Source: Muscardinus avellanarius
Lineage: Eukaryota; Chordata; Mammalia; Rodentia; Gliridae
Assembly: GCA_963383645.1 (NCBI GenBank)
Contig: OY726566.1
Span: forward strand, 96,439,321 to 96,503,320
Reading direction: 5' to 3'
Length of the DNA: 64,000 nucleotides
Shown here: piece by piece, positions 44,721 to 57,167 of the stretch
Numbering within the stretch: the first letter of the stretch is position 1
Layout: every line of letters begins with the position of its first letter
Translations under genes and position numbers: made by a program
Notes under the pieces: model-generated
Databases searched by the model: none
The model's input: the letters and a program-made list of their open reading frames with translations, nothing else
What the model was told of the DNA's origin: nothing

Positions 44721-44960
44721 TTGTGGACTAAGCTGACACTCTTTTTATCTATCCCACCTAGAAGTAGTGTAGTTTGGGAAACTGGTCCGCACAGGAGGAA
44801 AAGCAGGTTGCCTTCCTAATGAGATGAATTGCATGATTCTTACAGGAGAAATAACAAGCCACTCTTCGAACAGAATTATGATAGATTTTTATTTCTCATT
44901 TGAAGCCCTACCATACATCCACTTGAAGCAAAGGACATGCCATTTAAGAACAGTATGCTT

Positions 44961-45249
44961 AGGTGGGCATAGTAGCCCATGCCTGTAATCCCAGTACTTG
45001 TGAGGCTGAGACAGGAGAATCACAGGTTCAAGCCCAGCCTCATCAACTTGCCAGACCCTCAGCAATTTCATGAGTCTCTGTTTCAAAAAAAATTAAATAG
45101 GGCTAGGGATACAGCTCAAAACAAAACAAAACAAAACAAAACTACCCAGCAGTCTAACCTAGTGAAATCCTGTTTCAAAAGAAAAATAAAAGGGTTGGGG
45201 GCATAACTCAGTGGTAGTATGCCCTTGAATTAAATCCTCAGAACAATAA

Positions 45250-45284
<35 letters not shown>

Positions 45285-45287
45285 ATA
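44961..45287 (+). mobile_element. Composite SINE: dimer plus extra linker/ID half
   Basis: B1 half and start of an ID half run into (CAAAA)n at 45117-45142. A second linker ('aatcctgtttcaaaagaaaa') and complete ID half follow, ending in (TAAA)n. Either a duplicated 3' half or two overlapping insertions. Confidence 0.8.
45248..45287. repeat. (TAAA)n in SINE tail
   Basis: Ten TAAA units after the ID half. Confidence 0.93.
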
Positions 45288-45856
45288 TCCACCATGCTAA
45301 TATTTAAGACTTGGAACATTATTTGAAAATATATATAAATTCTACTTCCTATTCTAATTGTTTTGAATTCTGGTAACAGAAAAAAACTAGTAAAAAAAAA
45401 TAGGTTGAAATTTTCCATTATTTTCTTTTACCATAGCATTTATATGTGTTTCTCATTTTACAATATTAAACTTTGTAATTCTAAGAATTTAGTGAAAAGT
45501 ATAAGCAAGAAAATAAAAATTCACCTCAAGCTCAATGCCAGCGATTTCTATTGGACGATTCACCTAAGATGCTAGCAATTTTCACTGGACAATTTTGACA
45601 TATCACCTTTCAAAACTCTTCCTGCGCTTAAGTTAACCTTTAAGATTATTGAATGTTAGCATTCAAAAAGAAAATGATACGTGCATCCACACATATGCTC
45701 CTTAGCTCCTAATCGATGCTTTCTCTGTATCTGCATATATCCTTGGGAAAGTTGACTATAAATGATGGGTTATGAACACATATGACTGATTAATGACAAA
45801 GTTCTACTAAAATAAGTGAAAAGATTTTCAAAGAATCATCCAGAAATCTGCAAAAA

Positions 45857-45861
<5 letters not shown>
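45288..45861. other. No recognised element
   Basis: A+T-rich, no gene or repeat assigned. Confidence 0.4.

Positions 45862-45913
<52 letters not shown>
45862..45913. repeat. (TA)n microsatellite, 26 units
   Basis: Longest pure TA run in the window. Confidence 0.97.
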
Positions 45914-45914
<1 letters not shown>

Positions 45915-46611
45915 CTGGAACAAAGGCAGATGCAGCCGACTTTGGAAGCTGAAAACAGATGCAAGAGTGGCAACCAAATTAGCCAATAAGAGAAGCTTGT
46001 GGGGCTGTGGATAGAGCATGCAACAAACCCAGGTCACTCAGAATACAGGCGAACATCCAGTAAAGCCCTAAGCTTGGGCAGTCTGTTCCCGGCCCTTGCT
46101 GTTTTCACCGCATATTTAACTCATACCCCTTTCTTCCTTGCTTGAGGTTTATGGTCTGCAGAGGGTAAGGAAGAGGGACTCACCCCTGTAGCTCGGGAGG
46201 GATGGGGGAGCTGCATCCAGAAGTGAAAACGGAGAAGTGGCGTCGTGTATGAAATGAATGTTGAGATTCTTGACTCTTCTTCCCTACTAGTAACTACGCA
46301 TAAAATCCTTCAGGTAACGAACTGAAAAACAGTTCTCTAGAGGATCAGACCAACCGATGAGGACATATGTAACAATATTTACAGCATGGTCGGCCACAAA
46401 AAATAAAAAGCCCAGAAAAAATGGCATAGTAGTTAAACCGCAGTAATCAAGCTGCACCGCGTTCCAAGCTTAATATCAGCATTTTTTTTTTCTACTCTTA
46501 CACATGAGCAGGCAACACCCAAATCCTCTATACAGGAAAGACAGAAAACGAAAGAGAAAAAATTAGAACAGACTGAAGGAAAAGAGCAGTTTTCTCAATT
46601 CCTTTTCTCAA
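45914..46611. other. GC-richer unique segment, unassigned
   Basis: 45920-46450 has more CpGs than its surroundings and a few acceptor/donor-like words, but no open frame of note and no repeat I recognise. Confidence 0.35.
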
Positions 46612-46623
46612 AAGTGTTTACCA

Positions 46624-46862
46624 AGCCCGGCGTGGTGGCGCACGCTTGTAATCCCAGTACTTGGAAGACTGAGACAGGAGGTTGGAAGGTTTATTATGGC
46701 CAGCTTTAGCTATTCAGTGAAGCCCTCCGCAGCTTAGTGAGAGCCTGCTTCAAAATAAAAAATAAAAGATAGGGCTGGGGTTATAGCTCAGAGGTAGAAT
46801 ACCCCTGGATTCAATCACCAATACCAAATAAATAAATGAATAAATAAATAAATAAATAAATA
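46624..46862 (+). mobile_element. B1-dID SINE (type A), (TAAA)n tail
   Basis: Full dimer with an internal 7-base change after 'caggagg'. Perfect duplication aagtgtttacca at 46612-46623 and 46863-46874. Confidence 0.95.
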
Positions 46863-46893
46863 AAGTGTTTACCATAGAGAATAAAAATGAATG

Positions 46894-47130
46894 AGCTGGC
46901 CATGGTGGGGCATGCTTGTTATCCCACCATTCAGGAGGCTGAGACCAGAGGATCACAGATCATGGACAGCCTCAGCTACTTAGTGAGGCCCTTGGCAACT
47001 CAGTGAGACCCTGTTTCAAAAATAAAAAGACGACTAAAAAATAGATTTGGGGGTGTGTCTTGGAGGTACAATGTCCCTGGGTTCCATTCCCAATACTGCA
47101 AAAATAAAATAAATAAATAAATAATAAAAA
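46894..47130 (+). mobile_element. B1-dID SINE (type A), (TAAA)n tail
   Basis: Second dimer about 30 bases after the previous copy, same orientation, with a longer linker. Confidence 0.9.
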
Positions 47131-47439
47131 ATAGCTGGCTGGTCACTACAGTGTAATATCCATTAACTACATTATGTCCTCTCTCTCCAGTGCTGAATCA
47201 GTAAACTTCATGCCTAAATACTCCAACAAATAGCTCCTAACAATAATGGTTTTCCTATTTGATGCCATTTTCAAGTCTAATACAATGAATAACAGTCTCA
47301 TATTATCATTTTTCTCCTACAGTTTGTCTCATACATGATTTTCATAGATGCTTCATTATTATTCCATAATACAATCAGATTTTATAAACTGCACTTTGGT
47401 TTTGTGTCCCTTTCAACGCTTTAATAGACAATAGTCCCA

Positions 47440-47597
47440 GTCAGGCATGGTGGAACGCAGGAGGGTCACAGGTTTGAAACCAGCCTCAGCAACTTCCTGA
47501 GGCTCTAAGCAACTTAAATTAAAAATAAAATTAGAGGTAGGCTGTAGCTCAGAGGTAGAATGTCTCTGGGTTCAACCCCCAGCACCACAAAAAACAA
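47440..47597 (+). mobile_element. B1-dID SINE with deletion in B1 half
   Basis: Head 'caggcatggtggaacg' jumps to 'caggagggtcacagg', removing about 35 bases; ID half complete. Confidence 0.88.
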
Positions 47598-47950
47598 ACC
47601 AATATAATATAATAAAAAATACCTCCTTTAATTGTTTTTTATGGAATTTAGTATTTTGAGGAATCCTAGTCAAATGTCTTATAGATAGAACATGTATGAT
47701 ATTCTATCAGGAATGCATGATTCTGGATTTAACTGATTCATCATTATATCACGTAACTTATTTCCTTATTTCTTGTGTTTTCTTAGTACAGGTCTCTATA
47801 AATAATGGTGTTTTGCTTCCTTATTGAATCCCAGTAGGCATTGCATATCCCATTATTTTGGTCACCGTTACAAATAGTCCATGATGTCAAATTGAGCCCC
47901 TGGAGGTGCTAAGCACCAGATCCAAAAGGAGAAATGTTAAGAAAAGAATA
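47598..47950. other. No recognised element
   Basis: About 0.35 kb; nothing assignable. Confidence 0.4.
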
Positions 47951-47952
47951 AT

Positions 47953-48165
47953 CTGGGCTTGGTGGCACACACTTGTAATCCCAGCATTCGGGAGGCTGAG
48001 ACAGGAGGATCGTGGTTTTTGGACAGCCTCAGCTACTTAGGGAGGCCCTTTGCAACTTATGAGACCCTGTCTCAAAATAAAGAATAAAAAATAGGAATGG
48101 GGGTGTAGCTTGGATGTAGAATGCCCCTGGATTCCATCCCCAGTGCTGCCAAAAAAAAAAAAAAA
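47953..48165 (+). mobile_element. B1-dID SINE (type A)
   Basis: Full dimer with A16 tail; agaataa on both sides (47945, 48166). Confidence 0.92.
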
Positions 48166-48322
48166 AGAATAACTGATGTCATGAGAGAATTATCATAGCA
48201 GTGACCAAAAAAATGATTTTACCAATATTGAAGATTATCAAAAAATTACATGATGGCTCTTGCAAATTAAGTGTTTAATAGCAGCTATTTAAAAGTCAGT
48301 ATAAATAATATAAAATATAGTT

Positions 48323-48535
48323 GAAGCAGGGTATGGTGGTACACTCCTGTAATTCCAGGACTTGGGAGGCTGAGACAGAAGAATCAAAGATTTGAAGACA
48401 GACTCGGCGGCAAATAGTGAGACTCTCATCAACCTAGCAAGACCTCTGTTTCAAAATAAAAATAAACTAGGACTGGGATGCAACTCGGAGGTTGAAGGTC
48501 CCTGTGTTCAATCCCCAGTCCCGAAAAATAAATAA
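48323..48535 (+). mobile_element. B1-dID SINE (type A), diverged
   Basis: Dimer with duplicated 'cggcgg' in the B1 half; short A/TAAA tail. Confidence 0.88.
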
Positions 48536-48886
48536 GATGACCACCTGGATAGCAGGAGTGGAAAACTGAAGAGAATGATAAAAGAGAGAATAGATCACAG
48601 TTAAATGAAAACTCCTGAAGATTAAACACATGACACATGAATAAGAAGAATAGAAGAGATAAAATTGTTAAATAATTCAAGAAAGAAAGTTTAGTTAAAA
48701 TACTTGCTTTCAGATGGACCATCCCACTAAGGGTTCAGCATAATATATACTTATTTTTCTTCAATATTTGCTTCATTAACCTGTCTTCTTTTGATCAAGT
48801 GATTTTATTTATTACAGTAATAGAATATATATTAATGCTCTGTAGAGTATGTCTGTTCAAATTTTTCTTTCCTCTTTTTATGTGGG
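48536..48886. other. No recognised element
   Basis: A+T-rich; the minus ORF overlapping the SINE has no support. Confidence 0.4.
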
Positions 48887-48892
48887 TGTATG

Positions 48893-49092
48893 TGTGGCAC
48901 TAGGGATTGAACCCAGGGGCATTCTAACTCTTAGCTACACCCCCAGCCCTATTTTATTCTTTATTTTTGAAACAGGGTCTCATTAAGTTGCGGAGGGCCT
49001 CATTAAGTAGCTGAGGCTGGCCTCAAATCCGGATCCTCCTGTCTCAGCCTCCCAAGTACTAGGATCACAAGCGTGCGCCACCACGCCCAGCT
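48893..49092 (-). mobile_element. B1-dID SINE (type A)
   Basis: Minus dimer, full length, ending 'gcgccaccacgcccagc'. Confidence 0.92.
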
Positions 49093-49179
49093 TGTATTTT
49101 TTTTTATTTACTTAGATCTTACCATGCTGTTGGGTCTCACTTTGCATAATCATACCCTCCCTCCCAGCCTGTGTACATT

Positions 49180-49430
49180 TTGATTAGGATTGCATTAATT
49201 CATATGTAAATCTGAGATTAAATTTTATTTTTAGAATTTTCTTCTTCATTTTGGAATCCTTTATTACACACAATGAAGCCATTATTTATATGCTGGGCTA
49301 TTTATGATTGATTGTTTTATCAATAAATCCTACAGAGTTTTGCTAAGTTAATTCCTAGACATTTTGTAAATTTTTACAGATGGCATTTGATTTCTGTTAC
49401 ATTTTCTGTATTGATTCCTCTGTCTGACAT
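49180..49430 (-). mobile_element. Ancient L1 ORF2 fragment
   Basis: Antisense ORF2 phrases: 'aggattgcattaattcatat', 'gctaagttaattcctagaca', heavily decayed. Confidence 0.5.
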
Positions 49431-49691
49431 AGATTTATGAGGAGAACAGAGAAAGGCTGCCAACAACCTCGCTGGGTGATTGCTCTGAGTAGCATTCGGC
49501 TCACCCTGCATTGCCCAGAGCCCGGGTCTGGTCTGTTCCCTACCCAGAGACCCCAGATGGGCCTAGACTGACCCTCTTCTGCAAGAGTTTCCAGGCAGCA
49601 GAGGTTTAGGCTGGTCCTGTTCATTTCAAAGCTTTCCTAATTTGTTTAGAGTTTTATCTGATATTATTTCCCTCTTTAGAAAATATTTGAG

Positions 49692-49880
49692 GCAGGGTAT
49701 GATGACACACACTTCTAATCTCTGTATTTGGGAGACTGAATTAGAAAGGTCACAAGTTCTAGTACAGCCTCAGCAAAGTAGCCAGCCTTTCAGCAACCTA
49801 TTGAAACCCTGTTTCAACATAAAAAAAAAAATAAAATAGGGCTGGGGGAGGAGATAAAATGCTTCTGGTTTCAATCCCCC

Positions 49881-49884
<4 letters not shown>
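49692..49884 (+). mobile_element. B1-dID SINE (type A), diverged
   Basis: Old dimer; ID half has lost part of its A-box region. The tail is the CA repeat that follows. Confidence 0.85.

Positions 49885-49933
<49 letters not shown>
49884..49933. repeat. (CA)n in SINE tail
   Basis: About 25 pure units. Confidence 0.97.
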
Positions 49934-49936
<3 letters not shown>

Positions 49937-50950
49937 GAAGGCTTTTCTAACCTGCTCTCCCATGAACTTTATAGGACAATTCTCTGAGTGACCTTGGACT
50001 GGCCTAATTTTTGCCCCTTTTCTTACTTGGAATTTTCAAAAACAGGTGTAGAATGTGCTGGGCAGGCTGCATGCATCCTGAGATAAACAGAGCACAGCTG
50101 AAAGCCCCCGGAGGTCCCAGTCTTTCTCTGCACACAAGGGATGGACCTTCAGCACTTCATCCCAGTGGACCTCACCATGGGGTAGCAGCCCAGAGTGGGC
50201 TGCCTTCCAAGTGGGGCCCTCGCCATCCAAACTCCACCAGCTCAGGGCAATTTTTCTGAATGCTGGGATCTGCTGGTTATGGATCCTGGCTTCTGCATCC
50301 CTTGTGGTATCTGTTGGTAGTAATCCACTTCGTGTAATTTGCGGTGTGTGGGGGTGTTCTGTGTTCTCTCTTCCTGGACACAAGACGACTAGGCAGTGGA
50401 CATGCTTTCTACACATAGTCTACATACATCATCATAGCTCCAAATTCCACATTCTCAGTTATGTTACACTTCCCTGCAACACTTTGAAGCATAAATTGGC
50501 ATAGTATTTCTAAAGGAAATCACTGCTTTGGGAAATATGCACACATATCTTAAACTGTAACTTTTGATAATTAGTAATGACGGAGGAAGAAATAAGGAAA
50601 GATAAAAAGGAGAGAAACAGAAAGAAAGAGGGACTGTGGCTTAGAATCAAGAACTCTATGAACATCTGTTCAGGACTGATTTCTTCCAGGCCTAAATTCA
50701 TAAAAGGTCCAATAAATCTTAGAGTACTGTAAGCCCAGTTAATTAGTGGCTATGTACTTGATTAGCTTACAGAATGTACCTTTTAGACTGAGAAGCCTGG
50801 GGGAGATGGTGTTTACAAACCCATGGCATGGCTACTGTCCAAGTGCTATCTATTAACTAGATAGTATCAACCTAAAGATTTTGTTAAGAACCAGGACATC
50901 ATGACTTGCTCTTTGCTCTGAAAGTGTATTAAAAAAAGAAAAACAAGAAA
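49934..50950. other. No recognised element; GC-richer segment
   Basis: 50050-50420 is GC-richer with overlapping ORFs on both strands (82-126 codons) that show no recognisable domain. A similar patch lies at 49430-49630, before the SINE. Confidence 0.35.
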
Positions 50951-51155
50951 CTGGGTGTGGTGGCACCCACCTGTAATCCCAGCATTTGGGAGGATGAGAC
51001 AGGAGGATTGAAATTCAAGGACAGCCTCAGCTACTATTTAGTGAGGGCCTTTGCAACTCAGTGAGACCCTGTTTCAAATAAAGAATAAAAAATAGAGCTG
51101 AAGGTATGTAGCTCGGAGGTAGAATGCCCCTGGATTTCATCCCCAGTACTGCAAA
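50951..51155 (+). mobile_element. B1-dID SINE (type A)
   Basis: Full dimer with AAT/ATC tail. Confidence 0.92.
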
Positions 51156-51157
51156 CA

Positions 51158-51200
51158 TAATAATAATCATCATCATCAATCATCATCATCATCATCATCG
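51158..51200. repeat. (AAT)n/(ATC)n repeat in SINE tail
   Basis: Trinucleotide tract continuing the SINE tail. Confidence 0.92.
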
Positions 51201-51263
51201 AGTTGATTAAACTGACACAGATCTTCCGTGTTCACCATTTACAACATTCACATTTTAAAAGAA

Positions 51264-51585
51264 ACCTAACATGGTGGTGTATGTCTCTAATCTCAGGACT
51301 TGGGAAGATTACAGGTTTGTGGCTAAACTCAGCAACTTAGTGGGGCCCTCAGCAACTTAGTGAGAGCCTATTTAAAATAAATAAATAAAAGCCGGGCATG
51401 GTGGCGCACGATTGTAATCCCCGCGCTTGGGAGGCAGAGACAAGAGGATCGCGCAGGTTCAAAACCAGCCTCACGTGCTGGCTTAGGAGACCCTGTTTCC
51501 AAATAAAAATGTAAAAATAGGTCTGGGAATGTAGCCCGGAGGTAGAAGGGCTTCCAGGAACCCCAGTACCACCAAAAACAAATAA

Positions 51586-51629
<44 letters not shown>

Positions 51630-51688
51630 TAGGTGTTGGGAGTGTAGCTCAGAGCTAGAATGGCCCTGGGTTCCATCCCAGTACCAAA
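51264..51688 (+). mobile_element. B1-dID SINE (type A) split by another SINE
   Basis: The B1 half and linker (51264-51390) and the ID half (51627-51688, 'gggagtgtagctcagagcta' to 'cccagtacc') are separated by a complete type B SINE. Confidence 0.9.
51391..51626 (+). mobile_element. B1-dID SINE (type B) nested in an older SINE
   Basis: Full type B copy in the A-rich linker of the host SINE. Tail is AAAT then (TA)n (51592-51626). Confidence 0.95.
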
Positions 51689-52394
51689 ATGAAACCAAAA
51701 CAAAGTAAAAGAAAATTACCAAGTAGCAAAATTGCTCACAGTCAGTAACTGTAAACATTCTTCATTTTTTCTATTTCCTTAAAGATATAGTTCCATACAA
51801 TTTTGCTTGTTGATGTCGTTGTTTATGTAAACTTAGGAATTAAAAGCCTTATTATCTCAATTGTTCTTCTTCAAATATCTCTGTGGTTGTGGTACACAGA
51901 AGGACTCTGGGTGTTTCACCCCTAGGGGCCTCCTGGTACATAGAACTGAGTTTACTACATCACGATTCTCTGGAAATAATTTCCAGTTTCTGAAAAATAG
52001 TGCTGGCAGGAAGTCTGTTTTCCCATGAATATCTTACTCTTATCTCCTTTCCAATCTCTTGTTTGAAATTAATCCATTTAAGCCTGCTATTTCTATCTGG
52101 ATCAATTCTGGTAAATGACATTTTCTTAGGAAAGTTTTCATTTCCTCCAAGTTTTCCTAAATGTTGCAATGAAACTGTATATAATGTATGTGAACAACTA
52201 AATCCATAACTTCTCTATGTATGTGTTTATCAGTTTTACATCTCAGTCCATTAATTACTATGTGAATCCAATTACATACACTACATTTACTTCTATATAG
52301 GTCTCATTTCTTATGTCTTTTCTTATTCTCCACTGAACAGATAGTATTTTCTTTTACTATGTTAAGTATCATACAGTCTTTATATCTGCTGTGA
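51689..52394. other. No recognised element
   Basis: About 0.7 kb of A+T-rich sequence, no assignment. Confidence 0.4.
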
Positions 52395-52792
52395 ACTTAG
52401 CTTTGATACCCCAAATTCACTCATTTAATATCCAAACCCCGAAGTATTGGGAGATAAAATATTAAAAGATAATTAAGGTTAAATTAGATCATAAGAAAGG
52501 GGCCCTAATTGAGAGAACTGATGGCACTATAACAAGAGGAAGAGATTTTTTTCTCTCTTCCCCACCACACAAACCTTTACCAAGAAATGGCCATTTGAGG
52601 GTGTACTACACATCGACAAGGCACCTTGTCTGCAAAGTGGGAAGGAAGTCCTTATCAGAACCTGACTACGCTAGCTTGCTGGTCTCTGACTTCAGCCTCC
52701 AACATTCACAGAAAATAAATTTCTGTTGATCAAGCCTTCCGCTGTGTGGTTTTTGTTACAGCAGTTCAACTTGACCAATACCACTTCTCCCC
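52395..52792 (+). mobile_element. MLT1-type MaLR LTR
   Basis: Ordered MLT1-like phrases: 'gataattaaggttaaattag', 'aaggggccctaattgaga', 'acaagaggaagagat', 'ctgacttcagcctccaacat', 'aaataaatttctgttgat' (poly(A) signal), 'gtggtttttgttacagcag'. Confidence 0.75.
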
Positions 52793-53041
52793 TAGAAGCA
52801 CACTCTCCACTCAGGAGAAAAAGTTGGGATAAAATGGACATGAATAATTAACAATTCCCCTAGGATTTTCTACTTTTCTGGCAGTGTTGCTTTTACCAAA
52901 TCTCTTGCCAGGTTCTCTGGTGTAGTCATTCTGAAATGGTGCCTGATATTTTTGCTGTTTCCGCTGGCCTTGGGCTGCTATAGTTTCCCTGCCGTCTACG
53001 TTACCTATGCTATTATGGCAGACTGATTCTTAGAGATGAAC

Positions 53042-53043
53042 AC

Positions 53044-53080
<37 letters not shown>
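53042..53080. repeat. (TG)n microsatellite
   Basis: Pure TG run of about 17 units after 'cacgcg'. Confidence 0.95.
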
Positions 53081-53081
<1 letters not shown>

Positions 53082-53557
53082 AGATGAGACAGCACATTAT
53101 GGAAATGCTCTTTCGTCTGGTCTTGGAGACAAGTTTGAGGAACAAACCAAGATTTAGGTATAAATGACTCATTCAGTAACCTAAGGTTATTAAGACATAT
53201 TCAATGTCTGTGTTTCTAAAAACTCAAAATCAGAATGTTTTCCCGTGTTCATTTTGAGAGTGTGAAAGCCTGGCTTTGTGTTGAGGCAGAACAGTCACCA
53301 TAGCCACCTTCTGTTTTATCCCATTTCTAAGGCAATTCAGAAAATGTTAACATCAGTTGATAAACAGAAGGTGGTATGTTGACCCAGTTTGCCTTGGGAC
53401 ACATAGATTTTAATGAGCTGTACAATTCAGTTTGGAATCCCCAGATAATACCTGTGGCCCTTACTCTTCCCACTGAAAGGAAAAGGAGGATAAATTCAGG
53501 GAGCCTTAAGCTGTGTGTATCTGGTACAAAGAGCATTGAGGATGTGAACGCAAAGCT

Positions 53558-53612
53558 TTTCACCTAGCACAATGTCGCACATAGTCAATTTGGAATATTT
53601 GTTAAATGAAAG
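53558..53612 (+). repeat. MIR/L2-like relic
   Basis: 'cacctagcacaatgtcgcac' followed by 'ggaatatttgttaaatgaa', the 'cctggcacatagtaggc...aataaatgtttgttgaatga' pattern. Confidence 0.5.
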
Positions 53613-56600
53613 TATTATGTCTCAAAAGCACTAATTGGAGAATCAATCGAATGCATTCAAAATAATCCAGGAGTAATTGGTTAATATTTCCACATAAAAC
53701 TATCATTACAGTCTGTTTAAAGATCAGTCTAAGAATGGGATTAAAACTACAGTTGGCAGATTTTATTTTGGCTATAAAGATCTCTTCATGATATAATGTT
53801 CCACCATTGTACAACTTTCCCTGTCTATGAAGAGGACAGTTAGATGTACACAGGTAAGAGAATACCAGTGATTTTAAAAGCATTTTACTCTTTTTTGTTT
53901 TTTGATAAAATTTTTATAAGCTTTACTGTAATTTTTGCCAATATGTTATTTGCAGATTTGAACAAAAATCTTAAAAAATTTAGAACTGTTCCATTTGCTT
54001 CCAAGCATAAGAAGAGTATCACTCTACTGTGTAGTTTGTATGTTCTTAATAAAGAATTCTTGAGAAATGTGTTGAGAGTGGCTCATAGCCTCTAAATGTT
54101 ACAGATTTTGGTGTCTGACTCATTAAAACTAATTTTGCTTTACTCTACTTATTTTTTTAATTCAGTATTTACTTTCACACTATATGGGATTCTTGCAATT
54201 GAGGAATTTAGCAAATAGTGCTAAATGACTCCAGATTTCCTTTTTTAGACATCAGTTCCCAGGTTCACTCTATACACTCTTGGCCACCTGTATGCCATCT
54301 AAACCCAGGCTTCAGAAGGATGGAAAGCTTCAAAGAGGGAGAGTGGAGACAAGGCCAGCTTATATTCTTTTCTTTCTTTAAGAATTTTTAAGTTATAAAG
54401 GTAGAAAGTATAAAATAGGGTTTATTTACATCATACTTTATTCCATATCATGTTATATATAAAAAAAAAACCTTACAGCCTTTTAGAAAACCATTCTAGT
54501 TGGGCAATGAAGGCACTTTGGGGGCTGGCACTATTTTTTTTTTATTGGGGGGAATGTTGGTTTCTATAAGGCTAAGAAGGACCAGGGCAAGCAGCCTAGA
54601 TTTAGGCTTCAAGCTGCTCTATATGTCCTTAGACTAAGAAGACTAAGTTGTGTATTGACCCTTCGGATCCACAACCTGAATACTATTGAAGAGTGGAGCA
54701 TATCTTAGGATCCCCTCTCAGGAAATCAAGCCTGGAATGCAAGAAGACGATCAAACCCTAAGTGTGGTCCTTCCATACCTACTCAGGAATATGTGGGAGC
54801 TTTGCATGGTTTTGAGTCTGGACTTTAATAATAGACGTCTGAAATTCTTCTAAAATGGCTCAGTGCAAAGAGCGAATATGATAGCTTCCTCATTATCATT
54901 GATGGTGGTAATTGGATTAGAAAAGAAAGTTATACCAAACTACACATTTCTGAGGAAGAGGGCAGAGGTAGAGAATTATTCACCAGTCAGTCTTCCCTAA
55001 AAATGTAGGCCTTTCTGGAAAATTTGTGAATTTCTCTTCACTATCCAATTTATTAAAAATATCAATTTTTGAACTTTTAAATTGTTATCAATTCAGAAAA
55101 GCAAAGAGATGGACAGGCTTCCCATGGCCCCACCAGAGATGAATAGGGAAGAAGAGGAAGATTCAGAGCTACTTAGAGGAAATTTCATTCAGTGAAATGA
55201 AATGTAAAGAGAGAGTCCCCACCTCAGATGGAATGTAGAAATGTCTTAGGTAGAATTTGTTTAATTTAGGCAATAAAATGAACACTTGATATGAATTATA
55301 TTCTTTATTATTATTATCTGTTTATGAATACTTGAGCCCCACGCTGGCATAACTCTTGGTCAACTCTGTGACTGGTCTTCACCAAATAACGCCTTGTTGT
55401 AAGCACATAAATAAACAAATAAATAAATCCTGATTGTGCTACATTCCATTTTTGTTAAATCTAAATTTTCTTATCCTTTATTATCAATGCTTATAAATGA
55501 GCAAGATCTAGATATAATGAAGATATTGTGGTTTTATAGGTGTCCTGTTTAAATTTAACACAAAACCTGAACATTTCATTCAGAATATGTTTAAGCAGGA
55601 CCAAGAACTTATTACCAAAAAGAAAAATTACTTTTTACACTGATTCCTTTAAAGGCATCAGACATAACACTAATTATGTCATTCTGCTAAAGCCAAACCT
55701 TTAGTTCTAATAATACATTAAAACAAACAAAAAAAGATCAAAAAGAAGTTCATGATATAAGAATACAGAGGACTTAATTGAAGAGTAAATCTGTCCTACC
55801 TGAATTTTGGAAGCTATTTCTGAATTGCCTCAAGCTAATTCTCCTCAAAGAGTAAGTCTATTTTAAAGCTGTAGGGTTATGTTGCAGCTGATCATTCAGT
55901 TTAATGGAAATTGACCACCTTCAAGATAGGTTAGAATTCTTCTTAGAGGTAAAAGAAAGGCACCTTGACAAGCTCTAAAGCATGTCATAGCTTTTGAAAT
56001 AACAGAAAAATGACAGCAAATCAAGGACCCTGTGCTGAGTCAAGATAGGATAGAATCCTGAGAAAGGGATTAGCACAGAGAAGAGCTTTGGGGTTAAGGT
56101 CCTACACTTCATGTGTTGCAGGAGGTGCCCAAGCAGAATTCTCTTCCTGCAGAGCAATGTATCACTCACTGCTTATGATGGGGAAAGGGTCCCCAGCCAG
56201 AAAATAGGTTTTATATCCATGTGAGAGAATCAAGTACATAAAACTTTTAATGAAACAGAAATCATGCACTCATCTGAGGACACAAACAAGTGTCTCTCTC
56301 GTAGTCACCAGTGAAAAATCAGAGAATTTTGCTTTCCTTGCAGGTATATTGTACATCCTGAATCTAAAACCATGTGTTCTGAGCCTCTTTCTTGCATTTT
56401 TCTCTAGAATGCTCCAGTCTTACTTGAATGGGTTGCAACCACCCCTGAATCCTGCAGATAATTATATTGCAAAGCTGTTTTTCATTTGTCCAGTTTCACC
56501 TCATTCTATTTTTTCAAACTATCTAGATGACATAGCTGAGCATACACTTGTAGGGAGCCTAGGAAGGTGAGCTTCAAGGTGTTGCTTGAAAGGTGTTACT

Positions 56601-56641
56601 AAATATGATAATACTTTATAATGAGTGTGCATTTCTTGTTC
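53613..56641. other. 3-kb repeat-poor stretch, no gene recognised
   Basis: No SINE, L1 3' end or LTR signature across about 3 kb, only short A+T microtracts. ORFs up to 106 codons lack any protein feature. Confidence 0.45.
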
Positions 56642-56658
56642 AAAATATCACGTACTAA

Positions 56659-56900
56659 GCCAGGTGTGGTGGCGCACTCTTGTCATTCCAGCATTTGGGA
56701 GGCTGAGACAGGAGGATCGTGGTTTGTGGACAGCCTCAGTTACCTAGCGAGGCCCTTTGAAACTCAGCAAGACTCTGTTTCAAAATAAAGAATAAAAAAT
56801 AGGGCTGGGAGTGTAGCTCAGAAGTTGAATGCCCCTGGGGTCCATCCCCAGTACCACAAAAAATAAATAAATAAGTAAATAAATAAACAAATAAATAAAT
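56659..56900 (+). mobile_element. B1-dID SINE (type A), (TAAA)n tail
   Basis: Full dimer; aaaatatcac flanks it at 56642 and 56901. Confidence 0.93.
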
Positions 56901-57167
56901 AAAATATCACCATACTGGGTCCACTCTTTAGTAACAAAATAGATACATGCTGGTTTCTTCCTTGCCTTATCTATAATTTTACCTAATTTAGCCTTCATTG
57001 AGACTGATTATTTAATATTTTACATGTAGTAACATCTTTTTTATTTCTTAATAACCAAAATAAAAAGTAAATTCATTGATTCAAAGCAAATGTCAGTGTG
57101 TTCAAATTTATATTCATTTACTCTCTATCCCCATTTCTGATCTTATGCTTAATAATTTACAGTAAAT

